From positions 1,426,001 to 1,490,000 of the forward strand of contig NZ_CP011533.1 in the NCBI RefSeq assembly GCF_001704275.1: a stretch of 64,000 nucleotides of DNA. The letters run 5' to 3'. Origin of the DNA: Streptomyces noursei ATCC 11455 (GTDB lineage Bacteria > Actinomycetota > Actinomycetes > Streptomycetales > Streptomycetaceae). Of the stretch, positions 1 to 8,200 are shown piece after piece. The notes under the pieces were generated by a model. The model had not been told where the DNA came from. It searched no databases and worked only from the letters and a program-made list of their open reading frames with translations. Each line of letters opens with the position of its first letter. Position 1 is the stretch's first letter. The position numbers and the translations under genes are program-made.

Positions 1-1
1 G

Positions 2-658
2 GAGTCGGTGCTCTCCCGGCTGCTGATCGCCAGCGCCTGCCAGATGAAGGCGGTCTCCACGCGGCGCGACGACCCGGCCGCGGCCTGTCGCCCGTTCGAC
101 GTGGACCGGGACGGTTTCGTCGTCGGCGAGGGTGCGGGGCTGCTGGTGCTGGAGCGGCCCGAGCACGCCCGGGCCCGGCGGGCGCCGATCCGTGCGCAGA
201 TCGCCGGCTACGGAGCGTCCAGTGACGCGTACGGGGCGGTGGCGCCGGATCCCGAGGGGCGGGGCGTCGAGCGGGCGCTGCGCAGCGCGCTGGCGGACGC
301 CGACGTCCGGCCCGACGACGTGGGGCATGTGAACGCGCACGGCACCTCGACGGTGCTCAACGACCGCATCGAGGCGGTGATGTTGCAAAGAGTGCTCGGC
401 GAGCATCCGTTGGTGACGTCGACGAAGGCGATGACCGGGCACACGTTGGGCGCGGCGGGCGGGATCGAGACCGCGTTGACCGTGTTGGCGCTGGAGCAGC
501 AGTTGGTGCCGCCGACCGCCAACCTGACGGTGCCCGATCCCCGGATCCCGATCGACGTGGTGCACGCCGAGGCCCGGCCGGCGGCGTTCGACTGTGCGGT
601 CAAGACGTCGCTGGGGTTCGGGGGCCACAATGCGGCGCTCGTCCTGACCCGCGGTTAG
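2..658 (+). CDS. Beta-ketoacyl-ACP synthase (KAS/FabF type), C-terminal part, cut by window edge
   Basis: The reading frame is open from the first bases of the window, so the N-terminal half with the active-site cysteine lies outside. What remains is the C-terminal thiolase-fold half. It carries the first catalytic histidine in NAHGTST, the lysine and second histidine in KAMTGHTLGAAG, and the C-terminal SLGFGGHNAALVL glycine-rich segment. Such enzymes catalyse decarboxylative Claisen condensation of malonyl-ACP with an acyl starter. A discrete ketosynthase followed by a hydrolase suggests the end of a fatty-acid-like or polyketide cluster rather than core fabF, but the rest of the locus is not visible. 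The family call is firm; the pathway is inferred. Confidence 0.9.
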   Translation, partial: ESVLSRLLIASACQMKAVSTRRDDPAAACRPFDVDRDGFVVGEGAGLLVLERPEHARARRAPIRAQIAGYGASSDAYGAVAPDPEGRGVERALRSALADADVRPDDVGHVNAHGTSTVLNDRIEAVMLQRVLGEHPLVTSTKAMTGHTLGAAGGIETALTVLALEQQLVPPTANLTVPDPRIPIDVVHAEARPAAFDCAVKTSLGFGGHNAALVLTRG

Positions 659-761
659 GGCCCCTCCGGTGGATCGGGGCGCCCGGTCGTGATCCACCGG
701 TCGCGCCCCGGGGCATGACCGGTGCTCCGGGCCCCATCGAGCCTCTCCCAGAAGGAAAGCC

Positions 762-1655
762 ATGTCCGAGGAAGTGATCCGTTCCTTGTCGGTGCGCGGG
801 GTTTCGTACGCGTACCGGGTGTTGCGGCGGCCGGATCGGTGCGTCGAGCCCGTCATGGTGTTGGGCGGTGCGTTGCAGGGGATGTTCGGCTGGCCGCAGA
901 TGGAGGACCGGCTGACGCCGGTGGCGGACGTGGTGACCGCGGATCTGCCGGGTATGGGCGGCGCGGAGGCGCTGCCGCCGGGGCCGAGCATCGAATTGCT
1001 GTGTGCGGCGATCCTGCGGATCATCGACGATCTCGGCGCCCCGCGGATCAATCTCTTCGGCTTCTCCTACGGGGCGGGCCTGGCCTTCGGGTGCGCCCGG
1101 CGGTTCCCCGGGCGGATCGCCCGGCTCGTGCTGGGCGGGGTGCCGTCGCACATCACCGAGGGACAGGTGGCGCACTGGCGGCGGGCCTCGCGGTTCCTCA
1201 CGGACGGGGACACCGACACCTTCGCGACGATGGTGGCCGAGGGGCTGCTGTGTCAGGACGAGAGTCGGTCGGTGACCCGGCGGGAGCTGGCGTACCGCTA
1301 TGTACGGCGGGCGATGTTGCAGGCGGCGCTGCACTCGCCGCACGCGGTGGACTCGCTGCGCCGGGCGCTGACCGACCGACCGGACTTCTCGGGGGGCCTG
1401 TCCGGCATCCCCGCGCTGGTCTTCAGCGGTGAGCACGACACGGTGACGCCACCGGCCCGGCAGCGGGATTTCGCGGCGACGATCGCGGGCAGCCGCTTCC
1501 TGAGCATTCCCGACGCGGACCACTGGGTGGTGCTGGAGCGCCCGGCGGAGGTCGCGGAGCTGGCGGTCCGCTTCTTCACGGACCGGCCGCTGGGGACGGT
1601 GGCGCGGCAGGCCGCGACGGGGGCGGGAGCGGTCGCCGATCCGGCGTGGGCGTGA
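762..1655 (+). CDS. Alpha/beta-fold hydrolase (RhlA/PhaZ-like layout)
   Basis: 297 residues, starting at an ATG preceded by AGAAGGAAAG. The nucleophile elbow is GFSYGAG with Ser102. Asp226 in SGEHDTVTPP and His254 in DADHWVVLE complete a plausible catalytic triad. An early LGGALQGMFGWPQ segment would form the oxyanion region. It lies about 100 bp downstream of the ketosynthase on the same strand, so it may release or transfer an acyl chain made by that cluster. The overall layout resembles 3-hydroxyalkanoate-handling hydrolases such as RhlA and PhaZ, but the substrate cannot be read from the sequence. No signal peptide is seen, so it is probably cytoplasmic. Confidence 0.85.
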   Translation: MSEEVIRSLSVRGVSYAYRVLRRPDRCVEPVMVLGGALQGMFGWPQMEDRLTPVADVVTADLPGMGGAEALPPGPSIELLCAAILRIIDDLGAPRINLFGFSYGAGLAFGCARRFPGRIARLVLGGVPSHITEGQVAHWRRASRFLTDGDTDTFATMVAEGLLCQDESRSVTRRELAYRYVRRAMLQAALHSPHAVDSLRRALTDRPDFSGGLSGIPALVFSGEHDTVTPPARQRDFAATIAGSRFLSIPDADHWVVLERPAEVAELAVRFFTDRPLGTVARQAATGAGAVADPAWA

Positions 1656-1777
1656 GCGGAGGGACCCGGCGGCCACGTGCCGTAGCCGGGTGACCGCACA
1701 GTGGCGGGGCCGGGTTCGCCGGGGTGGCGAACCGGCCCCGCCGGGCTGTGACCGGGGGCACAAACTGCCGTGTCCGG

Positions 1778-2097
1778 AGGGGCTCTTGAGGGCCTCCGGC
1801 GGTGACGCCCAGCACGCGACGTACGTCACGTACGACTCGGCCTAGTCGGGTCCGGGGACGGTGCGGGCCGGAAATCACAGGCCCCATTACGGACATCTCG
1901 CCCGAACGCACGAAGATGGGTAGTACACGGCATCATTGCCATCATCCCGGGCCGGCGCTAACCATGTTTCCCGTACCACCGAGAACGGGCCTGCGGACCC
2001 CGCCAGAGCGGCGAGCGCGGCACTGACCCTCGGTTCCGACAAACGCCACCGATGGCCACCTCCCCCGCCACCACGCCCTGGAAGAGGTCACCCTCGC
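1778..2097 (+). promoter_or_regulatory. Promoter and long leader shared with the second SLT gene
   Basis: This non-coding stretch matches the one upstream of the paralogue at 3350-3675. A 24-bp block (1812-1835, containing two CGTACG hexamers separated by TCA) is identical to 3384-3407. Further shared islands are GGTAGTACA, CATTGCCA, TAACCATG, CGATGGCC and a common ribosome site GGAAGAGGTCACCC just before the start codon. The order and spacing of the islands are kept, which suggests a common promoter and a conserved roughly 150-nt 5' leader. I could not fit it to the c-di-AMP (ydaO) riboswitch consensus, so the regulator is unknown. Confidence 0.6.
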
Positions 2098-2811
2098 ATG
2101 CCCATGCCCAACTTCTCCCTGCCCCGTTCCGTCCGCCTGACCCGCACGCACAAGGTCTCCGCGGCGCTGGTGGCCTCCGCGAGCTGCGCGGCCGCCCTGG
2201 CCATGACCGCGGCGCCGAGCAACGCCGCGTCCCCGGCCGCCCACGCATCCGCCGTGGTCAAGCCGGTCGGCGCCAACGGCCTGCCGGTCGTCGCGAAGGA
2301 GCAGGCCGGCGCGGACGCCAAGGAGCAGGACCGCACGGTCGCCGCTTCGGTCTCGGACGGCCTGAAGGTGACCGCGGTCGCCGAGCAGGGCCACGCCGCC
2401 CAGCAGGCCGCCAACCGCTCCGCCGAGCGCACGGAGATCGCCAAGGAGGCGCCGAAGGCCGCCCCCAAGGCCGCCGCGCCGAAGAAGTACGCCGACAACC
2501 TCGACGGCTGGATCCGCCAGTCCCTGGACATCATGCAGTCCAAGGGCATCCCCGGCAGCTACGAGGGCCTGCACCGCAACATCATGCGCGAGTCCAGCGG
2601 CAACCCGTACGCCATCAACGACTGGGACATCAACGCCCGCAACGGCATACCCTCCAAGGGCCTGCTGCAGGTGATCCAGCCCACCTTCGACACCTACCAC
2701 GTGTCCGGCACCGCCCATAACCTGTACGACCCGGTGGCCAACATCACCGCCGCGGCCAACTACGCGGCGCACCGCTACGGCTCGATCGACAACGTCAACT
2801 CGGCTTACTGA
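2098..2811 (+). CDS. Secreted SLT-domain (lytic transglycosylase-like) protein, copy 1
   Basis: 237 residues. The ATG at 2098 is chosen because GGAAGAGG precedes it and it opens a good Sec signal peptide (basic start, hydrophobic core, cleavage near SNAAS around residue 42). A charged alanine/lysine/glutamate-rich linker follows. The C-terminal 115 or so residues form a lysozyme-like SLT domain with the presumed catalytic glutamate in NIMRESSGNP and the GLLQVIQPTFDTY motif. The likely role is cleavage or remodelling of extracellular peptidoglycan during growth or germination. A paralogue at 3676-4332 has an almost identical catalytic domain even at silent sites, whereas signal peptide and linker differ. 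A perfect 28-bp hairpin lies just downstream. Confidence 0.9.
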   Translation: MPMPNFSLPRSVRLTRTHKVSAALVASASCAAALAMTAAPSNAASPAAHASAVVKPVGANGLPVVAKEQAGADAKEQDRTVAASVSDGLKVTAVAEQGHAAQQAANRSAERTEIAKEAPKAAPKAAAPKKYADNLDGWIRQSLDIMQSKGIPGSYEGLHRNIMRESSGNPYAINDWDINARNGIPSKGLLQVIQPTFDTYHVSGTAHNLYDPVANITAAANYAAHRYGSIDNVNSAY

Positions 2812-2841
2812 GGCGGCTTTTCGCGCCCCCGAGGCGCCTGC

Positions 2842-2900
2842 GACGCCCATGGCGATGGCCCTGACCGCACTGTGCGGTCAGGGCCATCGCCATGGGCGTC
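2842..2900. terminator. Perfect 28-bp stem hairpin between convergent genes
   Basis: Bases 2842-2869 and 2873-2900 are perfect reverse complements around a 3-nt loop (stem begins GACGCCCATGGCG). It sits between the SLT gene ending at 2811 and a convergent small gene whose TGA stop (2899-2901) overlaps the right arm. No U-tract is visible, as is usual in Streptomyces. It is best read as a bidirectional terminator. Confidence 0.85.
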
Positions 2901-3123
2901 AGTACATGTGGTCCTGGCGCGACGGGCCGCCGAAGAGGACGTCCAGGACGTGGCCGGCGATACGGAGGCCCTCGCGCTCCCTGGGGGTGAGGCGGTGCTG
3001 GTGATGACGGTCGTGCTGACGCTGGCGGCCGTGGTGGTCGGCGGGGGCCGCGGCGGCGACGCCGGTGGCGAGGGATCCTGCGGCGACCAGGCCGGCGAGC
3101 ACGACGGTGAGGCGACGGAGCAT
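2899..3123 (-). CDS. Small secreted protein of unknown function (74 aa)
   Basis: An ATG at 3123 preceded by AGGGAAG opens a 74-residue protein. It begins with a clear signal peptide (MLRRLTVVLAGLVAAGSLA, cleavage after an AAAA stretch near residue 26). The mature part is only about 48 residues and is unusually rich in histidine, arginine and glutamine (DHHGRQRQHDRHHQH). It ends with a hydrophobic HVLDVLFGG helix and QDHMY. The family is not recognised. It lies inside the cell-wall hydrolase block, convergent with copy 1 and divergent from copy 2 of the SLT genes. The histidine run could bind metal, but that is speculation. The coding call rests on signal peptide, ribosome site and hairpin placement. 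Confidence 0.6.
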   Translation of the reverse strand: MLRRLTVVLAGLVAAGSLATGVAAAAPADHHGRQRQHDRHHQHRLTPREREGLRIAGHVLDVLFGGPSRQDHMY

Positions 3124-3349
3124 GAGCACTTCCCTACGGTGAGTGGTGGTTGTGCGTGCTCTCACTCTCCGGGACCTGCGGTTCCGCCGCCTTCCGACAG
3201 CCCGGACGCTGCTACGAACGGACGAGCAGCGCCGCCGTATCGACGGACGAGGGGGCGCGAACCGCCTCGGGCGCGCCCCGGGGAGCCCGAAGTGGGCGGC
3301 GGCGATGGGGATTTCGGATGTGACCCAGGCAACTTTCACGGGACTCCGC

Positions 3350-3675
3350 GGGGGCTTTCGAGGGCCTCTGCGGGTGACCCCGGGCACGCGACGTACGTCA
3401 CGTACGAGCCCGCCTAGTCGATGCCGAGGTGGAGCCGGCCCGCAAACGCGGCGTAAATACCCACTCAATTCGGACATCAACTGACATCTCACGAAGAGAG
3501 GTAGTACAGGGGGGCATTGCCACCCACGAGGTCGGCCGTTAACCATGGATCCCGTCGCACCGAGAGCGCGCCGCACCTCCCGCCCCAACGGCGAACGCGG
3601 CCAAGAGCCTCCGGTCCGAACGCGCCAACGATGGCCGCCTCCCCGTCCCCCGTACCTGGAAGAGGTCACCCCCGT
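3350..3675 (+). promoter_or_regulatory. Promoter and leader of SLT copy 2
   Basis: This is the counterpart of the leader at 1778-2097. The identical 24-bp block is at 3384-3407, followed by GGTAGTACA near 3500, GGCATTGCCA, TTAACCATGG and GGAAGAGGTCACCC before the start codon. Sequence between the islands has drifted. The conserved spacing argues for common regulation of both SLT genes. Confidence 0.6.
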
Positions 3676-4332
3676 ATGCCCAGTTTCACCCTGCCCCGCG
3701 CTGCCCGGATCGCCCGTATCACCCGCACCCACAAGGTCGCCGTGGCCGCTCTGGCCGCCGCCAGCGCCACCACGGGCCTGGCCGTCACCGCGGCCCCGAG
3801 CCACGCCGCGACCACGGCCGCGCACGCCCCCGCCACGGTCAAGCCGGTGAGCGCCGACGGGATGCCCGCCAAGGCCGACAGCAAGGCCGAGCGTCCGGTG
3901 AGCGCGTCCGTCGCGGACCACATCAAGGTCACCGCCGTCGCGAAGCAGGACCGCGTCGCCGAGCAGGCCGCCAGCCGGTCCGCCGACCGCCCGGCCGCGC
4001 CGAAGAAGTACGCCGACAACCTCGACGGCTGGATCCGCCAGTCCCTGGACATCATGCAGTCCAAGGGCATCCCCGGCAGCTACGAGGGCCTGCACCGCAA
4101 CATCATGCGCGAGTCCAGCGGCAACCCCGAGGCCGTCAACGACTGGGACGTCAACGCCCAGAACGGCATACCCTCCAAGGGCCTGCTGCAGGTGATCCAG
4201 CCCACCTTCGACACCTACCACGTGTCCGGCACCGCCCATAACCTCACCGACCCGGTGGCCAACATCACCGCCGCCGCCAACTACGCGGCGCACCGCTACG
4301 GCTCGATCGACAACGTCAACTCGGCGTACTGA
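3676..4332 (+). CDS. Secreted SLT-domain (lytic transglycosylase-like) protein, copy 2
   Basis: 218 residues; the ATG at 3676 follows GGAAGAGG. The N-terminus is a Sec signal peptide with cleavage near SHAAT, followed by a linker shorter than in copy 1. The catalytic domain (from APKKYADNLDG to the end) matches copy 1 apart from a few substitutions such as NPEAVNDWDVNAQ for NPYAINDWDINAR. The catalytic glutamate in MRESSGNP is kept. Strong DNA identity over the domain, against divergent N-termini, points to gene conversion or recent partial duplication. The role is as for copy 1, in the cell envelope. Confidence 0.9.
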   Translation: MPSFTLPRAARIARITRTHKVAVAALAAASATTGLAVTAAPSHAATTAAHAPATVKPVSADGMPAKADSKAERPVSASVADHIKVTAVAKQDRVAEQAASRSADRPAAPKKYADNLDGWIRQSLDIMQSKGIPGSYEGLHRNIMRESSGNPEAVNDWDVNAQNGIPSKGLLQVIQPTFDTYHVSGTAHNLTDPVANITAAANYAAHRYGSIDNVNSAY

Positions 4333-4438
4333 GCGAGCCACCGTCGATGGCGGAAGCAACGCAGGAGACAGGCGACCCGGCAGGGTCGGCATAGAGAGCT
4401 GGCGAAGCGGCGACATGGCGCGTTCGCCGCTGAGCGGA

Positions 4439-4469
4439 GAGCGGGTCCCGGCACTGCCGGGGCCCGCTC
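4439..4469. terminator. Hairpin terminator after SLT copy 2
   Basis: Arms 4439-4452 and 4456-4469 (GAGCGGGTCCCGGC paired with GCCGGGGCCCGCTC, one G-T pair) enclose a 3-nt loop about 105 bp after the SLT stop. The remainder of the 4333-4662 gap shows no gene. An AT-richer stretch around 4568-4600 may hold the promoter of the downstream lysozyme gene. Confidence 0.7.
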
Positions 4470-4662
4470 GTCATGTGCCACGGCCGTCGGACGGAAGGCC
4501 CGCGGGGGCCGCCCAGACGAGTGAGATGGCCCGGCCGGACGGCGGACCGCGGGCCCATCGAGCCATGGAATCGGTCATTTCAGCGTATAAGTCTTTTCAT
4601 CGGCAGGGTCCTGCTCAAAAGCTGCCGAAACAGACTCGACCGAAGTTCTTCGGAGGCACGCG

Positions 4663-5538
4663 ATGCCCTTGCGCAGATCCGCACCGGCCCGGCGTACGGT
4701 CCACCTTGCGGCCGGCTCCCTCGTCACACTCGTCACCGTGCTCGCACTGCCGCTCGGCCTGCCCGGCACCGCCACCGCGACACCGGACGCCGGAAAGACC
4801 CCCGCCCACCCCGAGCAGGACTGGATGGGCTCGACCATCGCGGTGCACGAGGGGACCGACGGGTCCGGCCCGTCGGAGCAGCGCGGCGCCTGGAACCGGA
4901 AGACCGTGGCCGGCGTCGATGTCTCCAGCCACAACGGCACCGTGGGCTGGCGCAAGCTGCGGCATATGGGGGTGCGGTTCGCCTACGTCAAGGCCACCGA
5001 GGGGAACAGCTACAAGAACCCGTACTTCGAGCAGCAGTACCGGGGCTCGTACAACGCCGGCATGATCCACGGTGCGTACCACTTCGCGCTGCCGGACCAC
5101 TCCAGCGGCGCCGAGCAGGCCCGGTACTTCTCGCACCACGGCGGCGGCTGGTCGCGGGACGGCCGGACGCTGCCGGGCGCGCTCGACATGGAGTACAACC
5201 CCTACGGCGCGACCTGCTACGGCAGGAGCCATTCGAGCATGGTCAATTGGATCGCCGACTTCGTGCGCGCCTACCGGGAGGAGACCGGTCGGGACGCGGT
5301 GATCTACACCTCGACGAACTGGTGGAAGCGGTGCACCGGCAACTCCGACCGGTTCGGCCGGAGCAACCCGCTGTGGATCCCGCGCTACGGCTCGTCCGTC
5401 GGGACCCTGCCGGGCGCCTGGCGGTTCCACAGCATCTGGCAGCACACCTCCTCGGGGCACACCGTCGGCGACCACAACCGGTTCAACGGCCCGTACAGCA
5501 GGCTGAAAGTGCTGGCCAACGGCGAGGACGACGACTGA
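4663..5538 (+). CDS. Secreted GH25 muramidase (lysozyme M1 / cellosyl type)
   Basis: 291 residues with GGAGG 9 nt before the ATG. The signal peptide spans about residues 1-40 with a TATATP-type cleavage region. The GH25 domain starts at VAGVDVSSHNG (Asp86) and continues with FAYVKATEG, GAYHFALP and ALDMEYNP (Asp175/Glu177, the expected catalytic pair). It ends with the beta-strand motifs WIPRYG and SIWQHTSSG. GH25 enzymes cut the beta-1,4 bond between N-acetylmuramic acid and N-acetylglucosamine. Together with the two SLT proteins it forms a peptidoglycan-hydrolase block. No wall-binding repeat domain is present, so it may act as a freely secreted enzyme. Confidence 0.93.
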   Translation: MPLRRSAPARRTVHLAAGSLVTLVTVLALPLGLPGTATATPDAGKTPAHPEQDWMGSTIAVHEGTDGSGPSEQRGAWNRKTVAGVDVSSHNGTVGWRKLRHMGVRFAYVKATEGNSYKNPYFEQQYRGSYNAGMIHGAYHFALPDHSSGAEQARYFSHHGGGWSRDGRTLPGALDMEYNPYGATCYGRSHSSMVNWIADFVRAYREETGRDAVIYTSTNWWKRCTGNSDRFGRSNPLWIPRYGSSVGTLPGAWRFHSIWQHTSSGHTVGDHNRFNGPYSRLKVLANGEDDD

Positions 5539-5700
5539 GCGAAGGCCGACGAGCGGGCAAAAGGCGACGCAGCGGAAACAGGAACACGCGTACTGGCGGA
5601 ATTTCGCCTGCAACCATCCCCGTCCGGCCGGTGTCCAACACGGTGCGGCACCAATTCGGTGCACGACCACGCGAAGGACACCACCTGACGGGGGTTTTCC

Positions 5701-6153
5701 ATGAAGCGTTCCTCTCTCCTCATCGGTTCCGCGGCGCTGGCCGCGGCGAGCGTCGCCACCATGGGCCTGGCCACCAGCGCCGCGGCCGCTCCGGTCCGCG
5801 GCGCGGCGTACAACGGGGCGTGCGGCGCCGGTTACGCCGTCGTGAATTCCGCACCGGTCAGCGGAAAAGGCACGGTCTATCTCACGTACAGCGCAAAGAC
5901 CGGAAAGAACTGTGTGGTGACGGTCCGGAACAGTCCGGGGAAGCCGGTATTCGTCCATGCCGAGCTCGGGCCGTCAGACCACAGTTCCGATCCGGTATTC
6001 GACAGCGGGAAATACACCGCGTACGCCGGACCGGTCTATCTCGCGGCGAAAGGCCGGTGCGTGGACTGGGGCGGGGCCATCGAGAAGGTGAGCGTCCGGG
6101 TCGCCGGCTCCAACTGCGGGCGGATGGCGCCCGGGGTCGTGGTCCGGCACTGA
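5701..6153 (+). CDS. Secreted SapA-like (spore-associated protein A) protein
   Basis: 150 residues. A canonical signal peptide is followed by a small mature domain starting AAYNGACGAGYAVVNS. Blocks GTVYLTYSAKTGKNC, AGPVYLAAKGRCVDWGG and GSNCG match the layout of the Streptomyces spore-associated protein A family, including the four conserved cysteines likely to form two disulfides. The biochemical role of the family is unknown; it is found in culture fluid and on spores. The position after the lysozyme gene fits an extracellular or surface job. The gap 5539-5700 shows nothing else recognisable. Confidence 0.8.
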   Translation: MKRSSLLIGSAALAAASVATMGLATSAAAAPVRGAAYNGACGAGYAVVNSAPVSGKGTVYLTYSAKTGKNCVVTVRNSPGKPVFVHAELGPSDHSSDPVFDSGKYTAYAGPVYLAAKGRCVDWGGAIEKVSVRVAGSNCGRMAPGVVVRH

Positions 6154-6176
6154 ACCGGCCGCCCCGGCACGGGGGT

Positions 6177-6863
6177 TCAGTACCCGGTGGGCCGCACCAG
6201 CCCCGTCTCGTAGGCGAAGACGGTGGCCTGGGTCCGGTCGCGCAGTTCCAGCTTGACCAGGATGCGGCCCACATGGGTCTTCACGGTCTGCTCGGCGACC
6301 ACCAGGCGCTGGGCGATCTCCGCGTTCGACAGGCCCTGGGCGACCAGTGAGAGCACCTCGGTCTCCCGCTCGGTCAGACCGGCCACCCGGTCCTTGAGCG
6401 GGGCGCGCGGGGCGCCGGACATCCGGGAGAACTCAGCGATCAGGCGCTTGGTGATGCTGGGTGCCAGCAGCGCGTCGCCGGCGGCCACCACGCGTACGGC
6501 CTGGGCGAGTTCGTCGGCCGAGGCGTCCTTGAGGAGGAAGCCGGAGGCGCCGGCGCGCAGCGCCTCGTAGACGTACTCGTCGAGGTCGAAGGTGGTCAGG
6601 ACGAGGACCTTGACGGTGGCGCCGGCCGGTTCGGTGATCCGGCGGGTGGCCTCTATGCCGCCGAGTCCGGGCATCCGGATGTCCATCAGGACGACGTCCG
6701 GAGCGAGTTCGGCGGTCTTGGCGATGGCATCGTGGCCGTCCACGGCCTGGCCGACGACCGCGATGCCCGGTTCGGCGTCGAGCAGCACCGTGAAGCCCTG
6801 GCGGACCATCATCTGGTCGTCCGCGATCAGTACGCGGACGGGGGGCGTGGCGGCGGTCGTCAT
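6177..6863 (-). CDS. NarL/LuxR-family response regulator
   Basis: 228 residues. The receiver domain (about 1-125) shows the acidic pair in LIADDQ, the phospho-acceptor aspartate in DVVLMDIRMPGLGG, and the conserved threonine and lysine in LVLTTFD and LLKDAS. A LuxR-type helix-turn-helix (about 160-220) reads LTERETEVLSLVAQGLSNAE. Its ATG overlaps the stop of the upstream kinase gene by 4 bp (ATGA), which indicates translational coupling. Regulon unknown; the linked acyltransferase and hydrolase genes are obvious candidates. Confidence 0.95.
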   Translation of the reverse strand: MTTAATPPVRVLIADDQMMVRQGFTVLLDAEPGIAVVGQAVDGHDAIAKTAELAPDVVLMDIRMPGLGGIEATRRITEPAGATVKVLVLTTFDLDEYVYEALRAGASGFLLKDASADELAQAVRVVAAGDALLAPSITKRLIAEFSRMSGAPRAPLKDRVAGLTERETEVLSLVAQGLSNAEIAQRLVVAEQTVKTHVGRILVKLELRDRTQATVFAYETGLVRPTGY

Positions 6864-8200
6864 CGGGTGTCCTCGGCGTCGTCGGAGGGAGCGGCGGGGG
6901 TGGCGGGGGCCGGGAGGATCGCGGTGACCTCGTAGCCGCCGTCGGGGGTGGGGCCGACGGCCAGTTCGCCGCCGAGCATCGCGGTGCGTTCGTGCATGCC
7001 CAGCAGGCCGTGGCCGGTGCCCGGGGAGGGCGGGGCGGGGCGGTCGGGGGCGGTGTTGGTGACGCGCAGGGTGACGCGGTCGGGGCGGTAGCCGAGCGCG
7101 ACGTGCACGGCGGCGCCGGGCGCGTGCCGCATGGCGTTGCTGAGCGCCTCCTGGACGATGCGGAACGCCGACAGCCCGGTGCCGGGCGAGAGCGGGCGGG
7201 GCGTGCCGGTGGTGTCGACGGTGACCGGGACGCCGGCGCCGCGCACGTTGTCGACGAGTTCGTCGAGCCGGTCGAGGGTGGGCTGCGGGGCGTGCGGGGC
7301 GTGCTCCGGTCGGACGTCCTCGGAGCGCAGGACGCCGAGGACCCGGCGGAGTTCGGTGAGCGCCTCGACCGCGTTCTGGCGGATGCCGCGGAGGTTCTCC
7401 TTGAGCTCGTCGGAGGGGTTCTCGGCCAGGTGGGGAGCGACCTGGGCCTGGATGGAGATCACCGACATGTGGTGGGCGACCACGTCGTGGAGTTCGCGGG
7501 CGATCCGGTTGCGCTCCTCCAGGAGCGTGCGGCGGGCGCGTTCCTCAGCGGTGAGCTTTTCCTGGACGACCAGTTCGGTGCGGGCCTTCTGGCGGCCCCT
7601 CAGGAGGGCGCCGACCAGGGCGCAGAGCGCGAGCACGAGGACCGGCAGGTGGTCGTCGCGGAAGCCGCCGGAGACCAGCCCGTTGGCGAACGCACCGGCC
7701 AGGATGCCGAGCACCAGCATCTCGACGGTGACCCGGGGCCGGACCCGCAGTGCCGCGAAGAAGAGCACGGCGGCCTGGGTCGGGAGCCCGGTGTGCTGCC
7801 AGGGCGGCTCGACGAACGGGTCGAACCGGGCCGCCGCGAGGTATCCGGTCAGCGGCAGCACCCCGGTCACCGCCCACCAGGCCAGGACCGGGCGGTAGAG
7901 GGCGAGGATCGGTGCGGCGGCCTGGACCCCGGCGATGAGGAGGGCGAGCGCCATGCCCGTCCCGTACTGGAATGCATAGGCGTTGGCGCCACTGGCGAGG
8001 AGGACGACTCCGAGCACCACCAGGGGGGCGATGATCGCCGGGCGCCATTCCAGCCAGCCGGGTGGTCGGCCACCGGCCGACGGCGGTATCTCGGCCGCGC
8101 GGGTCCACAGATCCTCGCGCAGCCGGTGCGGCACCGCTCGCAGGGCCGCCCTCAGCCGACCTGCCGCTTTCCCCCTCGTCACGGGATGCACCTTAGGCAT
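6860..8200 (-). CDS. Sensor histidine kinase (NarL-partner, HisKA_3 type)
   Basis: 446 residues. The N-terminal half has five to six membrane segments (about residues 50-200) with little extracellular loop, suggesting sensing within or near the membrane. The dimerisation and phospho-acceptor box is ERNRIARELHDVVAHHMSV, with His in ELHD. The ATPase domain includes FRIVQEALSNAMRHA (N box) and GTGHGLLGMHERTAMLGG (G box). It forms a two-component pair with the response regulator at 6177-6863. Its start overlaps the preceding acyltransferase gene by 8 bp, so it appears to belong to the same transcript. Signal unknown. Confidence 0.95.
   Translation of the reverse strand: MPKVHPVTRGKAAGRLRAALRAVPHRLREDLWTRAAEIPPSAGGRPPGWLEWRPAIIAPLVVLGVVLLASGANAYAFQYGTGMALALLIAGVQAAAPILALYRPVLAWWAVTGVLPLTGYLAAARFDPFVEPPWQHTGLPTQAAVLFFAALRVRPRVTVEMLVLGILAGAFANGLVSGGFRDDHLPVLVLALCALVGALLRGRQKARTELVVQEKLTAEERARRTLLEERNRIARELHDVVAHHMSVISIQAQVAPHLAENPSDELKENLRGIRQNAVEALTELRRVLGVLRSEDVRPEHAPHAPQPTLDRLDELVDNVRGAGVPVTVDTTGTPRPLSPGTGLSAFRIVQEALSNAMRHAPGAAVHVALGYRPDRVTLRVTNTAPDRPAPPSPGTGHGLLGMHERTAMLGGELAVGPTPDGGYEVTAILPAPATPAAPSDDAEDTR

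Noticed and set aside
1940..2097. c-di-AMP (ydaO) riboswitch in the SLT leaders
   Set aside because: GCTAACC occurs, but the GGGGTGAA and CCGAACCCGTCA landmarks and their order are absent. Left as an unassigned conserved leader.
4568..4595. SigR or SigE promoter upstream of the GH25 gene (GGAAT near 4568)
   Set aside because: The downstream GTT or GTC is at the wrong distance for either consensus.
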